Source: Cucumis sativus (lineage: Eukaryota > Streptophyta > Magnoliopsida > Cucurbitales > Cucurbitaceae). Taken from it: a stretch of DNA of 64,000 bases. The stretch is from NCBI RefSeq assembly GCF_000004075.3, contig NC_026657.2, positions 37,930,732 to 37,994,731 of the forward strand, written 5' to 3'. The notes under the pieces were generated by a model. The model had not been told where the DNA came from. It was given only the letters and a program-made list of their open reading frames with translations, and made no database searches. A program made the translations under genes and the position numbers. This document shows, piece after piece, positions 49,201 to 60,464 of the stretch; the first letter of the stretch is position 1; each line of letters starts with the position of its first letter.

Positions 49201-52200
49201 CAAGACTACAGAACATAAAGACAAACAATAACAAAAGATTCAATATCAAAAAAACTTATATCATAAAAACCCTAAGCTTGGCGGCTACTTCACTCTTCAC
49301 CAAAAACACTTTCCACATATCATGACTTGAAATAAAAATGGCAAACATTTAAACTGGGTTGGGTTTGACCGACGAAGATCTAGTTCTAGTGTACTATGAA
49401 GTGTAAATGATTAACTGCATTTACTTTCAAAGATAAAATCATACCTTCAATGATTGAAAACATGAAAATAGTTTGCCAAACCAACTAAACAGCACAAAGC
49501 TGACATTTCCCTCCCACACTTGCCACCTGCAACATGTCAGGCAGTCATTCAGGCACATATGACCATGCAGTAATAGGCATTTGCCATTCAGAAAGATGGG
49601 TAATATATTCACAGCATGATGAATGAATCATTGACCTTAAACCTTCTGATTATTTAGACCAATATTTTTGCTACATTGATACTCTAATTGCCTACCCTCC
49701 CACCTTTAGTGTTCGGTTAAGAAGTTTCTTCCATCAGAAAATGCTTAAGATATTATTCAATTAGTATTCCGGTTCTGTGAATTTTTAATAAGTATTCCAG
49801 TTCCGTGAATTGTAAAACCGAGTAAAAATCTGACCTTGTCTTGATGAAAACATGCACAACCGCCATCATGTAGAAAATTAGCTGGGATACCAAAATCAGA
49901 GTAACGACAGCAGCATTTGCAAATGAATAACAGACCACCGAGACTGTAGTGAAGATAGTCAAAGGAGGTAGTGGTTGAGAAGTTACAAGTGATAGGAACA
50001 AAGATAGCAAAATAGGTACAATGACCAAATAAAAAAATGGGAATGGTATTCTCAAGTTGGACTCTACAGCTGCCAGCATTGAGGGTATGGGAAAATCATG
50101 ATTCCATGCTTGCGCTTGCCGCATCAGTGCAAAAAAAATAACAACAATACAAAAACCAACTATCTGCAAGAAAACAATGCATAACATGAGATTTTTAAAC
50201 ATACTTGGAATATATATGATAAATTTAATGCATGCATGTGAGAGAATGAGAGAAAGAAAAAGGTTTGAAAGTGTCTCATAAACTCAAAAGGGAGGAAGAA
50301 TACTAGAAGAGAAGCGTCTGAAAAGCACAACAGAAAATCAAGATTAGCATTCGGCGTTGTATATTAAGAAATAAAAATGAATATTTAATTTAAACTAGCT
50401 GACACCAGAGTGCCGTTCGCAAAGGCTTGATGAGTCATCACAGAACTCAAATAGAAAATGTAATGGAAAAAAAAAATGTGCTTCAAGAGGTTTAACAATA
50501 GCTAATCTATTGGGTGTGGGGTTTTATTATTTTTTGGGCTTGTTATGTCTTTGTATATCCTTTCATGAGAAAGTTTGGTTTCGTATCCAAAGGGAGAAAG
50601 AAAAGTTGAGCATAAAATAAAATAAATATATGCAGGACTCTTCTTTCCCCGGGGAATAATGTGAAGTAGCTAAAGAAATAAGCAGGTATAAATTTAGGGT
50701 ATTGACAATCCTGTTACCTGTGAATTATATAAAAGCAAAAATCTGCTGGCAGCTGCACTGACAGAGACAGCAACGCTTGTTTTGTATGAACAGTGAGGAT
50801 CTACCTGTAGAGATGAAAAGAGTTAACAAGATCAACATTTCTGTACATAAGAATAAATAAAAGAAGAATTATGAAAGAAAGTTCATACATACCAACAATA
50901 GAACGGTTGTTTTCTCAGATCCGGCACTGGAACTCCAGAGTGCTGGTGCGGAATCAACAAGAATTGTCTCACTCTGAAGATTTGGGAAAATATGAAGACC
51001 AGATATCTCATCCCAAGCGAGTGCTACAGGGGGAAAACAACGCAGTCTGCACAGCCCTGGATTACCAAAAAAGTGGACAGTGTGGATGAATAATTACATG
51101 AAAATGTCATGTAACATTGTCCCAACTCTCAACAATAGAGATTTCCATTCACAAGTCCATGGTGGGTCTCAAAGGAACATAAGGGAAGTTGGTACTTAGT
51201 AGATAAACTATAAACATTTTATGCTTGAAGATGAAATAAAACACCTAACACCTAACAGAAGTTTGAAGATGATGACATGAGCACTGCCAAAGTTTAAACA
51301 CTAAACATGTACATGAAACTTGTGCTCCTCAATGTTCGCTGATGATATGTATGTGCAGTGTGTATCCATGAAAATTGAACTATTAACACAGCAAATTGAG
51401 GAATAATTAGAGATATTTCAAACGAATTTCTCCTTTTCTTTTCATTTGTTTTTACAATTGAGAGTGCAGGAAACACTTGGGAAACCCTTTTTTTCCTTTC
51501 AAATGGAATGTACAAGGCTAGAGCAGGCAGAAGCCAAATGATCAAGAAAAGATCATTTTGGAGGTTTTCTCGCTCATTTATTTTACCGAATAAGATTATA
51601 AAAGCATTTCATCGACCTTTTTGTAATTTTACTTTATCAACGAAATGCTGTCACCATTTCTCATCCAAAAACCAAGTGGGGTGGAAGCTTTGAACACTGA
51701 CCTCTTTGATCAATAGTCTAGGTTGACATAACATATCATTTACTGAAATAGGAAAACGAAGGAAGAAATTTGCAATATTTTCTGTATTTTGTTCTTTGTT
51801 GGGTCTCTTTGTTAATTTTTTTAGTCCATTCTGATATTTGTTCACTCTCTTTAGGAGTTTGTATCTTTGAGCATTAGTTTATTTTCATTTATTCAAAGAG
51901 AAATCCCACTCATGTTTTAAAAAAAATGATCAACACAAATTTCATTGATGTATAAAATTTACAAAAGAAGGGCAAAAGTACCACGAGCTACAAATGTTTC
52001 CTCCAGTTGATCAAAAGAGGAGATTATAAGAGTAATAGAAAGATGTACTCATGTACATGTCTCAAAATAAAATGGAAGGAATGAAGAAAACCATGTCCAG
52101 ATTTAGAATATAAATCTATGTATTGATATGTAAATAATATGGCATAAGTCACAATATATGCAAAAAAGTAAAGAACTTACTATTGTTTTCGATATCTTCA

Positions 52201-55200
52201 GCTTGATCATCTGAAAAACTAGAGCTCTTAATTCCACAACCAGTTGTTTCAAGTTGCAAGGTGACCGGAAGAAGTCCTAAGCTAATGGGGAATGATAAAT
52301 TCAACACTAGGGAATGATCCTCCTTCACAAATATGTCCTACAGCACAATTAATTTTAAAATAGTCTAGTCATCAAGTTGATACTGAGTGATTGGAGCACT
52401 TAAAGAAAGCATTTCATGAGGTATTTACATCATTATAGTACTTGGAAAGAAGCATCGACCAAGGTGAGATTTTCACCCTCCCTGCATCAGGATTAAAGAA
52501 TTGCCCAACTGCCATGGAAACTGCAGGTGGAGGTCTGCCTGAAACAGTCTGACCATCAAAATAGTTACAATACATACACTAACTTTTACACAACGCTCCT
52601 TAAAAATAAATAAATAAGCTAATTTTGCTTATTTACAAAAAGTAAAGTACAATTCACACGCCATAAGACTGTACAAAGAAGAAACCAATTCGTTAGGTTA
52701 AAAAGCATTCCAACCTTAATCTATGAAAAAGGAAAAAGACATATGGCGAAAAAACAAATTCAGAAGCTTATGGTAGCAAGAGGGAAGATCTTAAAGACTA
52801 ATCTTCTTTTATAAGACTAGATGTCTGTTTTTTTTATGGAAGTAGAAAGGATAAACTTAAATGACTGAATGAAGAATGAAGATCAATACCGGTCGAGGTG
52901 CAACTGAAATTGTAATAAATTTGAAGCCATGCATATCCTCAGGTCCCAACATCAATACAGCAGAAGGAGGAGCTTGTTCAGTTTGACTCCCAGGTTCAAT
53001 CTAACAAGCATATAGCACAGATCAATGGAAGAATAAAATCCTAGACAGTCATAGTCTAGTCCATGAGTACAAAATTGTCAAAAAAGAGAAAGATCCACTT
53101 ATAAACAAAACTATTACCTGTCTCGGTGCTGGTCCTGAAGGAATTTGCACCATCTTTGAGGTCACTTCAATAACCCTTTTACTTAAAGGTAAGCTACCAG
53201 ACTTTCCCTTTTCAGGCCAAAGATGAAGCCTGACCCCAGAACATGGTAACAGGTTTGTTACAAATATAAAGTGGCTTTTGCCATTTGACCCCTACAGAGA
53301 ACAAAAGTTTAGAACCTGTACCCAAGGAATAATATAAAACCAATAATAAATATCGTCAAACCAATGGGAGAGAATATTGGCAACTTAGGGTTAACTTAAA
53401 TGAGATTTAAGAGAGTGGAAAAGCCTCAAACTTAATTGTATTGAGTGATAGCAAAGTTAACAAAGTTAGTTAAACTACATCCCAATGCTTCAGCTTAGAA
53501 GGGTTTTTTTCAAATTTATAAGAAACGAATTTCATTGATGTATGAAATTTACTCTTGTAAGGGTTTAGTAACTAATGCCTCATAGGACTGACCTCACATC
53601 AGGAAATATATGATTTCATGCAAAAAATGAAATAATAACATGTGTAAAAATTCTCAAGATGGAGATGTAATTGTAACTGAAGCTAACCAGTTTCTCCAAA
53701 TCCAACCACCGCCTGCGACCATCCATGGCTAAAACAGTGACAGTACTCGTTTGAATATATAGGTCCCTTTCTAGGCCATCATCATTCCAATGGACGTTTT
53801 TGGGACAAGCATTTGGAGATAAAACCACAGATCCTGCAATATATTGTGATTGCAATCATTCTAGATACAGAGGTTGTATTAGACAACCTTTTTTTTAATA
53901 TTGAAACTTCAAAGAAAAGCTAATGAATTCATGAAACGTGATCTTGATTCTGTATTCTAATTTATAACCACAGATCCTATCCAAGATAACAAAAAATTCT
54001 TTTAGACAAAACCTAGTTAAAACCTCTTGCATGCAAAAGTATAGAGCTCAACTACTTAGATCCATGAATTGAAGGAAATGGAGAGTGAACTTGTTTTCTT
54101 TTTCCCAAACACTATCTTGATACATGTGATAACTAATAATTTGATTCATGCATTGGAATAGAATGTTATAAGGAATAACAAGCATCAACATCTATTTGCA
54201 AACACAAAAATAATATGACAAACTACCAGATTCATCTTCCACGTTTTTAGCTGAAAAATGAGCAATTTGTTGAGAAGTGTGTGACTGGGTCCTCCAATTG
54301 AAACTCTGTGGTATTCCACTATGCAGCATTCTTGTCAATACAGTGAGTCTTTTTCGAGTGGCTGAAAATGGCTGGCCTGTACTAGAGTCTACCAAACTAA
54401 GAAGGGTGTGTGACACCTAGACAAGAAAGAAAACTTTCAGAACAATTTAAAGACAGCTTATACTGTTGCAAAGTTTCAAACTCAAATAGAAATTTCACTC
54501 ACCTGTATAACTAGTTGATTACACCACAAAATCGCCTGATGTTCCATTGATAACCACACATTTTTAACACCTGTACTGCTGATCATAAAGCCATGTGTAG
54601 GAGGAACAATCCCATCCAGGGATTCTAACTTTGACCTTACCTGTAGACAGGATAGATCAATATGCATTGAATATAAAAAAAATGATAAATTCTATGTGTT
54701 TAAGCCAAATGCATTTTTTTAATGAATATTCAAACCAAATATGCATGAGAAAAAAATGTTGTCTTTTCCATAGAACCTAAAAGACCAAATTGTAGTTTAA
54801 TCAAGAAAAAGTTCCCACAATGCGTTAATCAGCTGCACATATACCTGGTAATCATGATAACCCCCGGAAATTGAAACTACCACGACATGTGAAAGTGGTG
54901 GATCAGATGCAAAATACCCACTTCGAGTTAATTGAACCTCATAGCCCTTCCTCCATTCCTGATTTACACGAGTGAAGTACCGACCCAAAGATGGTTGCAG
55001 TGCTAGAGGAGGTGATCTGAAAAATATGTGAAAACCAGATGAAGCACAAAATTAACAAACCCAAAATGCTCTCAGCATTATGTAGGTGTAACTTACTGAT
55101 GAGGGCTAGAAAGAGTAAGAACTGTTTCAATGGCTGATTTTCTAAGTCTTGGATGCACAACTGCAGCTCTAGCAACAAACCCGCCCATCGAATGACCAAC

Positions 55201-56768
55201 CAATATCACACTTCTAGGTAAACTTGCAGCATTAGCAGCACCTTCTTTAGCTCGGGCATCAAAAGATTCTTTATATTGATCTAAGATCTTCACACAAAAC
55301 AAGGTAGATTGGTAACCAAGTGGAGAATTTAACAAAAGACTCACAGCACAAATCCACAACACAAAACCATGACATTAAAAAAATAGAAAAAGAGGGAAAA
55401 AGAATATACTATTTGCATTATTCTTGCATAACAGAATTGACAGGAATGAGCTAATATCTGGATTAAAGTCAATTATGATGACTGCACAACAAAATCCAGC
55501 AAGCTAAATTTAAACAAAAGGAAATATTCTATAGAGATTTTTTTTTTTTTTTTTTATATTTGTGAGTGTCTGGGCCAGCTTACACGCACCTCGACTAATC
55601 ACACGGGACAACCCGCCTGACCTACCACATGTGTCAAGGAAACTCATAGAAAATTAATTCCCAAGTAGGTGGCCACCATGGATTGAACCCATGACCTCTT
55701 AGTTAGACATTGAGACTATGTCTCTTTTCACCACTAGCCAACCCAATATTCTATAGAGATTTTGATACATCCATTTGAGACTATCTCCGCCACTTACATT
55801 ATTTTAAAAGATCCATTGTCCCTTTTCCAGCTAAATTTTCTGGAATGGATGGAGAAGCCCAAAAAAGAACATATGAGTGCCATCAATGATGAACATGCTA
55901 ATGACCAATGAGTGAATAATCGAACAATACTTCTTCCTACAATATAACACGTCCATGCACCCACCCCTCCCCTCCCATTTTACTATGTTGGAAAAAGGAA
56001 AAAATCTTGAAATGATGTAATCTGTCAGACATAACAAAACTTTTAAGAGTAAATACCCTGTGGATGGTGTGCACTACATATTCTGCATGTTCTTCAAGTA
56101 TACCACCATCCATTGCAGAATGTTCGCCTTCAAGATCCACTGCAAACCAATCCAACCTACGAGTGTAGTGATCTGGCAACTGAAAGTCATCCAAATTAGT
56201 GTCTGCCTCACCCTCCACCTTGCCTATGAAAGCCTCCTGATAAAAAGTTTGCTCGAGAGGGCCTCCTTGGTAAGCCCTATCAGACTCAGCTGCCAAGGAT
56301 CGCACCTGTAATCAAGAAAATTTCCAAAAGAAAATCATAACTACTATTTACAGATTAGAAAAAAAAAAAAGAGACATAATTAATTTCTGACTGTCAAATA
56401 CATAAGGGATATAAAATCGAAGAAATCTATATTATAAAAATAGAAGAAGAAGCAAAAAAGGAAGAAGAAAACCTTGCCTGCTTGTAGCTACCTCCATTTC
56501 CTGGAATGAAAAGAACTGGAACCCCATTAAGTTTCTTAAGATGTTCCTTGAAATCAATCTTTTTCCATCCTTCATGATACAAATACACCCCATATTTTTC
56601 TGACGATAAGCCCACAGGTGAAGAAATTGGAATATATGTTGGATACATGTATGTCATAATACATCCATTAGAAATTGGTTTTAAAATTCCATATGTAGCA
56701 GCAAGGCTGATCACTACGGTCACAGCTACAAGAACAGCAATTCTGATTTTGGCTCTAAGGTCTTGCAT
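46299..56768 (-). CDS. PGAP1: GPI inositol-deacylase, PGAP1-like
   Basis: Protein of 1102 aa in 18 exons, minus strand: 56768-56478, 56305-56057, 55287-55097, 55016-54845, 54640-54503, 54416-54227, 53833-53688, 53291-53118, 53000-52890, 52548-52429, 52337-52181, 51056-50893, 50804-50718, 50163-49835, 49526-49445, 48605-48466, 47379-47145, 46631-46299. Intron 1 uses a GC donor; the others are GT-AG. An N-terminal membrane anchor spans about 8-28. The lumenal alpha/beta-hydrolase domain has VPVLFIPGNGGSYKQVRSLA and the lipase elbow VGHSMGG with candidate nucleophile Ser213. Several transmembrane helices follow after about residue 730. The family removes the inositol-linked acyl chain of GPI anchors in the ER. 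At3g27325 is the remembered Arabidopsis homologue. The plant protein is longer than human PGAP1 (about 922 aa). Confidence 0.93.
46823..47068 (-). mobile_element. LTR-like element, probable degenerate solo LTR
   Basis: On the minus strand it runs TGATAGGAGTG...GGGTTTTATCA (246 bp) with TGATA/TATCA ends. It carries GGGTATATTAGTCATTAATA and GGTAGTTGGCTATCAATAG, which parallel GGGTATAAAGGTAATTAG and GGTTAGTTGGTTATAAATAG of the better-preserved LTR at 47619-47869. No target-site duplication found. In PGAP1 intron 17. Confidence 0.4.
47619..47869 (+). mobile_element. Solo LTR with 5-bp target-site duplication
   Basis: A 251-bp unit from TGTTAGATACC to GTTCTATCA, bounded by CATCC at 47614-47618 and again at 47870-47874. 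It has a promoter-like GGTTATAAATAGG and, near the end, the polyadenylation-like TCAATAAAATAG. These are LTR hallmarks. No internal retrotransposon sequence adjoins it. It lies in PGAP1 intron 16, opposite to the gene. Confidence 0.75.
48133..48480. repeat. Diverged repeats around the exon 16 donor of PGAP1
   Basis: TTACAAGTACATGGACA (about 48173-48190) copies TTACAAGTACCTGGACA at the true exon 16/intron border (about 48456-48472). GGTTCCCCCC-type phrases recur at about 48132, 48235 and 48411. Confidence 0.55.
55523..55763 (-). mobile_element. Full-length tRNA-derived SINE with 19-bp target-site duplication
   Basis: The element body at 55542-55744 reads on the minus strand GGGTTGGCTAGTGGTG (box A-like), then GGTTCAATCC (box B, 55680-55689), then GATTAGTCGAGGTGCGTGTA and GCTGGCCCAGACAC, and ends in a poly-A tail (T-run at 55538-55555). 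AATATTCTATAGAGATTTT occurs exactly at 55523-55541 and 55745-55763. The 3' part resembles the Au SINE superfamily as I remember it. Inserted in PGAP1 intron 2, in gene orientation. Confidence 0.85.
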
Positions 56769-56807
56769 TGTTGGGTCAAACTACCCAGTCCTCGTTAAAA
56801 TCTCTCT

Positions 56808-56822
56808 TTACAAAGCTTCCAT
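56808..56822 (-). other. Upstream mini-ORF in the PGAP1 leader
   Basis: ATG GAA GCT TTG TAA, 40 nt before the PGAP1 start codon, inside the second leader exon. Confidence 0.5.
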
Positions 56823-56840
56823 AAATATCGGTTTCAAATC

Positions 56841-57487
56841 CTACACAAAACACCACAAAATCAATAATCCACTCCTTCCCAAACACAAAACATCAATAAA
56901 TTCTAATTTCAATTGATAATCATGACACTCTGCTTCTTTTCATGATGAAATGCAACGGGAATTCGATGTATTTTCTTGTTGCTTGGACATGAGAACCAAA
57001 ACCACACGGTTGGATTTAGATCCACTTCAACAACAACAAAAAAAAAAAAAAAAAAAAAAAACATGAAACATTTAAGAATGGTAGGACCAGAGTAAATAAA
57101 CTCATCATAGTTACTCAATCCCTCAGTAAACCGCCACACATTAACATGCATAGAAACAGCAACAAACGCAATTAAATAACGACATCTAAACCGTGAAATG
57201 CATTCAACTACCAACTCTTCGCAACTGAACCACCAAAAATCCGAAAGAAGAAATAGCATTAAAAAAAACACATCTAGAAGCAGGTCGTTGAGAATTCAAA
57301 TTATACAAAAACGGAAGAAGAAATAAAGATCGAGGTAATTTGAAATCCAAATCCAAATCCAAATCCAAATCCAAATCCATCGATATGGAGGCATCAACAA
57401 AGATAAAGAATATGAACTGTAAAAATAAGGGAATGGATCTGGAGGAATTGAAGAAGCGAAGAGAAATGAGAGAATGGAAAAGCTTAC
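56841..57487 (-). other. Probable 5' UTR intron of PGAP1
   Basis: On the minus strand, GGATCCA|GTAAGC at 57488/57487 is a strong donor, and TTTTGTGTAG|GATTTG at 56841/56840 is a strong acceptor just before the start exon. The interval has a poly-A tract (about 57041-57060) and a hexamer repeat, as an intron could. Not proven without cDNA. Confidence 0.5.
57342..57379. repeat. (AAATCC)n hexanucleotide repeat, six units
   Basis: Six tandem AAATCC units about 110 bp inside the proposed leader intron of PGAP1. Confidence 0.95.
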
Positions 57488-57539
57488 TGGATCCGTGGAG
57501 AGCAAAGGAAATGGCGGGAGCATGAGAGTGTGTGAACTA

Positions 57540-60464
57540 ATCAGATCGCGATGGATATATCTCTCAGAATCGGACTTTCTTTTTTCTTTTTCTTCTTTTA
57601 ATTTATTTTCTTTCCAACTATTTCCTCTTTTTTTGAGAACCCGGAAAAGAAAAAAAATAATTAATTAATTTTTTTAAGAAAAGAAAATAGAAGAAAACAA
57701 AGATTGAGAGATTTGACCAAATTTTGACTCGTGATCGACCGTTGTGTTTCTTTCAGAATGCAGGTACGTGGCGACTTTTTATTGGGTCCTGAACCCACAT
57801 TTACGGGGATTTTATCATCGCCCTTCGGTGCCCCGCCCTTCCGAATTTCATTTCGTCATAAACAAAGTACTTCAAAAACTTTGAATAAATTTTTTAAATT
57901 AATTATTTCAAGTTCTATTTATAAAACAGTAAAATTTATTAAATTCTCTACTCCTTTTAAATATTCTGTAAATTATTTTATTTAAACCACAAAACCATAT
58001 ATTTATATAAATATTTTATTTTATTTTGTTATATAAAAGTATATATTTTGCTCGTCTCTTTTTGGAGAGTGTGTTTTCTAAATAAAGATCAAACGACGTC
58101 ATTTGATCATTCCTACCTTACTTTATAGTTGGGATCCTAATTATAACAACTTAGATGTTTTAAATTATTATAGTATATAATTAACTACAACATTACTATA
58201 TTATATATTTATTTTGTTAGGTCGCTTGCTATTTTGTTGTTATGGCATCTCTTTTCTATTTGGTTAGTATGTTTGTGATTTCTGATTATTTAAGAAAATA
58301 TATACTAATGTTCCATTTGGTTGCTCATAATTTTTTATTATATTAAAAACCTTGTAGATTTCAAATTAGTTATATGTTTGTTTGCCATCCCATGAAATAT
58401 ATGGTTCATTTATCACATTTTTAGGAATAATAATTGATTTAATACAATATAGAAATGCAAATATATAACTATAACATGACTGAACTCTTATTAAATTGCA
58501 TAATTTAAAAAAATTACAAATAGGAAGGATTATTTTTCCTTACAAACTCAATATTTCACACACTCATGATCAATAGATGAAATCAAATACCTGACATCTT
58601 ATAGAAAAATTAATGTAAAAAAAATTTCAATCAATTTATAATCTAAACTTTTACCTTTTACAAGTATATATCAATTTAAAGAATAAACTTATATAAATGT
58701 TTTACTTGAACACATCTATTGATATATGTATAAAAATTCAAGTTTAAATAAATGTATTTATGAAATTTTAAATTTAAATTAATACAAGTATTAATTTAGA
58801 GTTTAAATGAATAGAATCTCTAATATGTAATTACTAATTTAGAATTCAAATTTATACCATTTCAAAATTCAGTAAAAAAAAAAAAAGTATACACGTCATT
58901 GAGCTTTTTTTCTTCCCCTTTGGAGAGGTTAAAGTTAGGCCTTACATTGAATAATGGTTTCAACTTTCAAATGTTGAAAAGATTGAGAAGTTTTTTCTAT
59001 ATAAACTCTCAATATATCTAATTCAACCAGTTGAAAAGATTGAGAAGTTTTTCTATATAAACACTCAATATATCTAATTCAACATATTATTGTTTGATAA
59101 TACTCTGCCACCAACAATTAACAAATACCCATTTCAAATTATGTCACTGATTATTAACCTACAAAATAATCAAACAATACATTTATACTTAAAATGATCA
59201 ATTATAACCAACAATGTACCAACAACCAATAAACCAATATGAATTTTACTACACACATTGCTGATAGATGGTACGAAGCGCTAATATATCATTTACATAC
59301 ATTAGATTTTTGTAGCAATATTAATTTATTGTTTATGTATGTCATTGATAGATTGTATTGCTAAAAAAGCAAATGTAAAGTACACCAACCGTCACATTAT
59401 TATCAATAAACAACAACATTAGACCTAATTCATCCATCCCATCATCTCTACATAATAATAATAATTCAATTATCTTTAAAAAGGATGATCATGAGGCAAA
59501 AATTATTGTAATTAGTGGAGTTTTGCCTTTCCAAAACAGAAAATTGTAAAAAGTATTATCAAGTAGAATACGATTCAATAAAAATATAATTATAAGAGTT
59601 CTAGAGGAGAACGTTATAAAACTATAAAACATTCACTTTAGTACCACGAAAATAAAATAGGTTAAAGATAAGTGATTTCAAACAAGAAGTTAGAATTTTC
59701 AAACTTCATATATTTGTCGAATTAAAATAAACAATTTTTAGTGTCATATAGTCATAACTCAACTACTTTCTAACGGTTAACCCCAACAAAAAAAAAAAAA
59801 AAACCTTATTCAACAATATCACCCAACATTGTCAATAAAAAAATTTAAATCAAATTGACCCTTCAATATAGTTTTGATTATTTAGTTCCCAAACTAGAGA
59901 CAGTAATAGCTATTTAGTTTTGTATTAGGGTTTAGGGTTCCCAAACAAGTTGGGTTGGGTAGGGTAAGTAAAAACAGATCCACCAAAGGTATGATTCACC
60001 GTTAATTACAAATGGTGGCTATTAAACCAGCATTTCTCATTCCGTTATTCAAATTACCTCTTCTAGTTACCAACTCTACATGTCAAACGTCTCTTCCATA
60101 GTTTGAAACAATTTAAATTCCTAATAGAAAAAGACTATTAATAAATTGTTACAATTCTTAACAAAGTTTGACGGACTAAACTGCTACCTTCATAAAAACT
60201 GTAAGCATCATCAAAATTACAATTAAAACCTAACAAGAAATGTCCAGTTTCTTTATCGTAAATCAACTGATTATATAAAAAACAACAAATTATATTGAGT
60301 TAGCTAGTCATGTTAAATAATATTTATCCCCACACATGAAATTAAAGGCTACCCCATACTTAACTATTGGTTTAATTTCTTTCGAGTCGACATGGTTAAT
60401 ATGTACACATACTAATACTATAATTAATTTACTTTGTCATACCAGCTATATCCATTGCTTTCCC
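57540..60464. other. Intergenic: PGAP1 promoter and HY5 3' flank
   Basis: AT-rich spacer with a 57-bp tandem duplication (58974-59085). No gene recognised. Confidence 0.6.
58974..59085. repeat. 57-bp tandem duplication
   Basis: TTGAAAAGATTGAGAAGTTT...CAATATATCTAATTCAAC occurs at 58974-59030 and again at 59031-59085 with about two differences. Confidence 0.9.

Noticed and set aside
57296..57523. Minus-strand frame with repeated WI residues
   Set aside because: It is translation of the AAATCC hexamer repeat inside the proposed PGAP1 leader intron.
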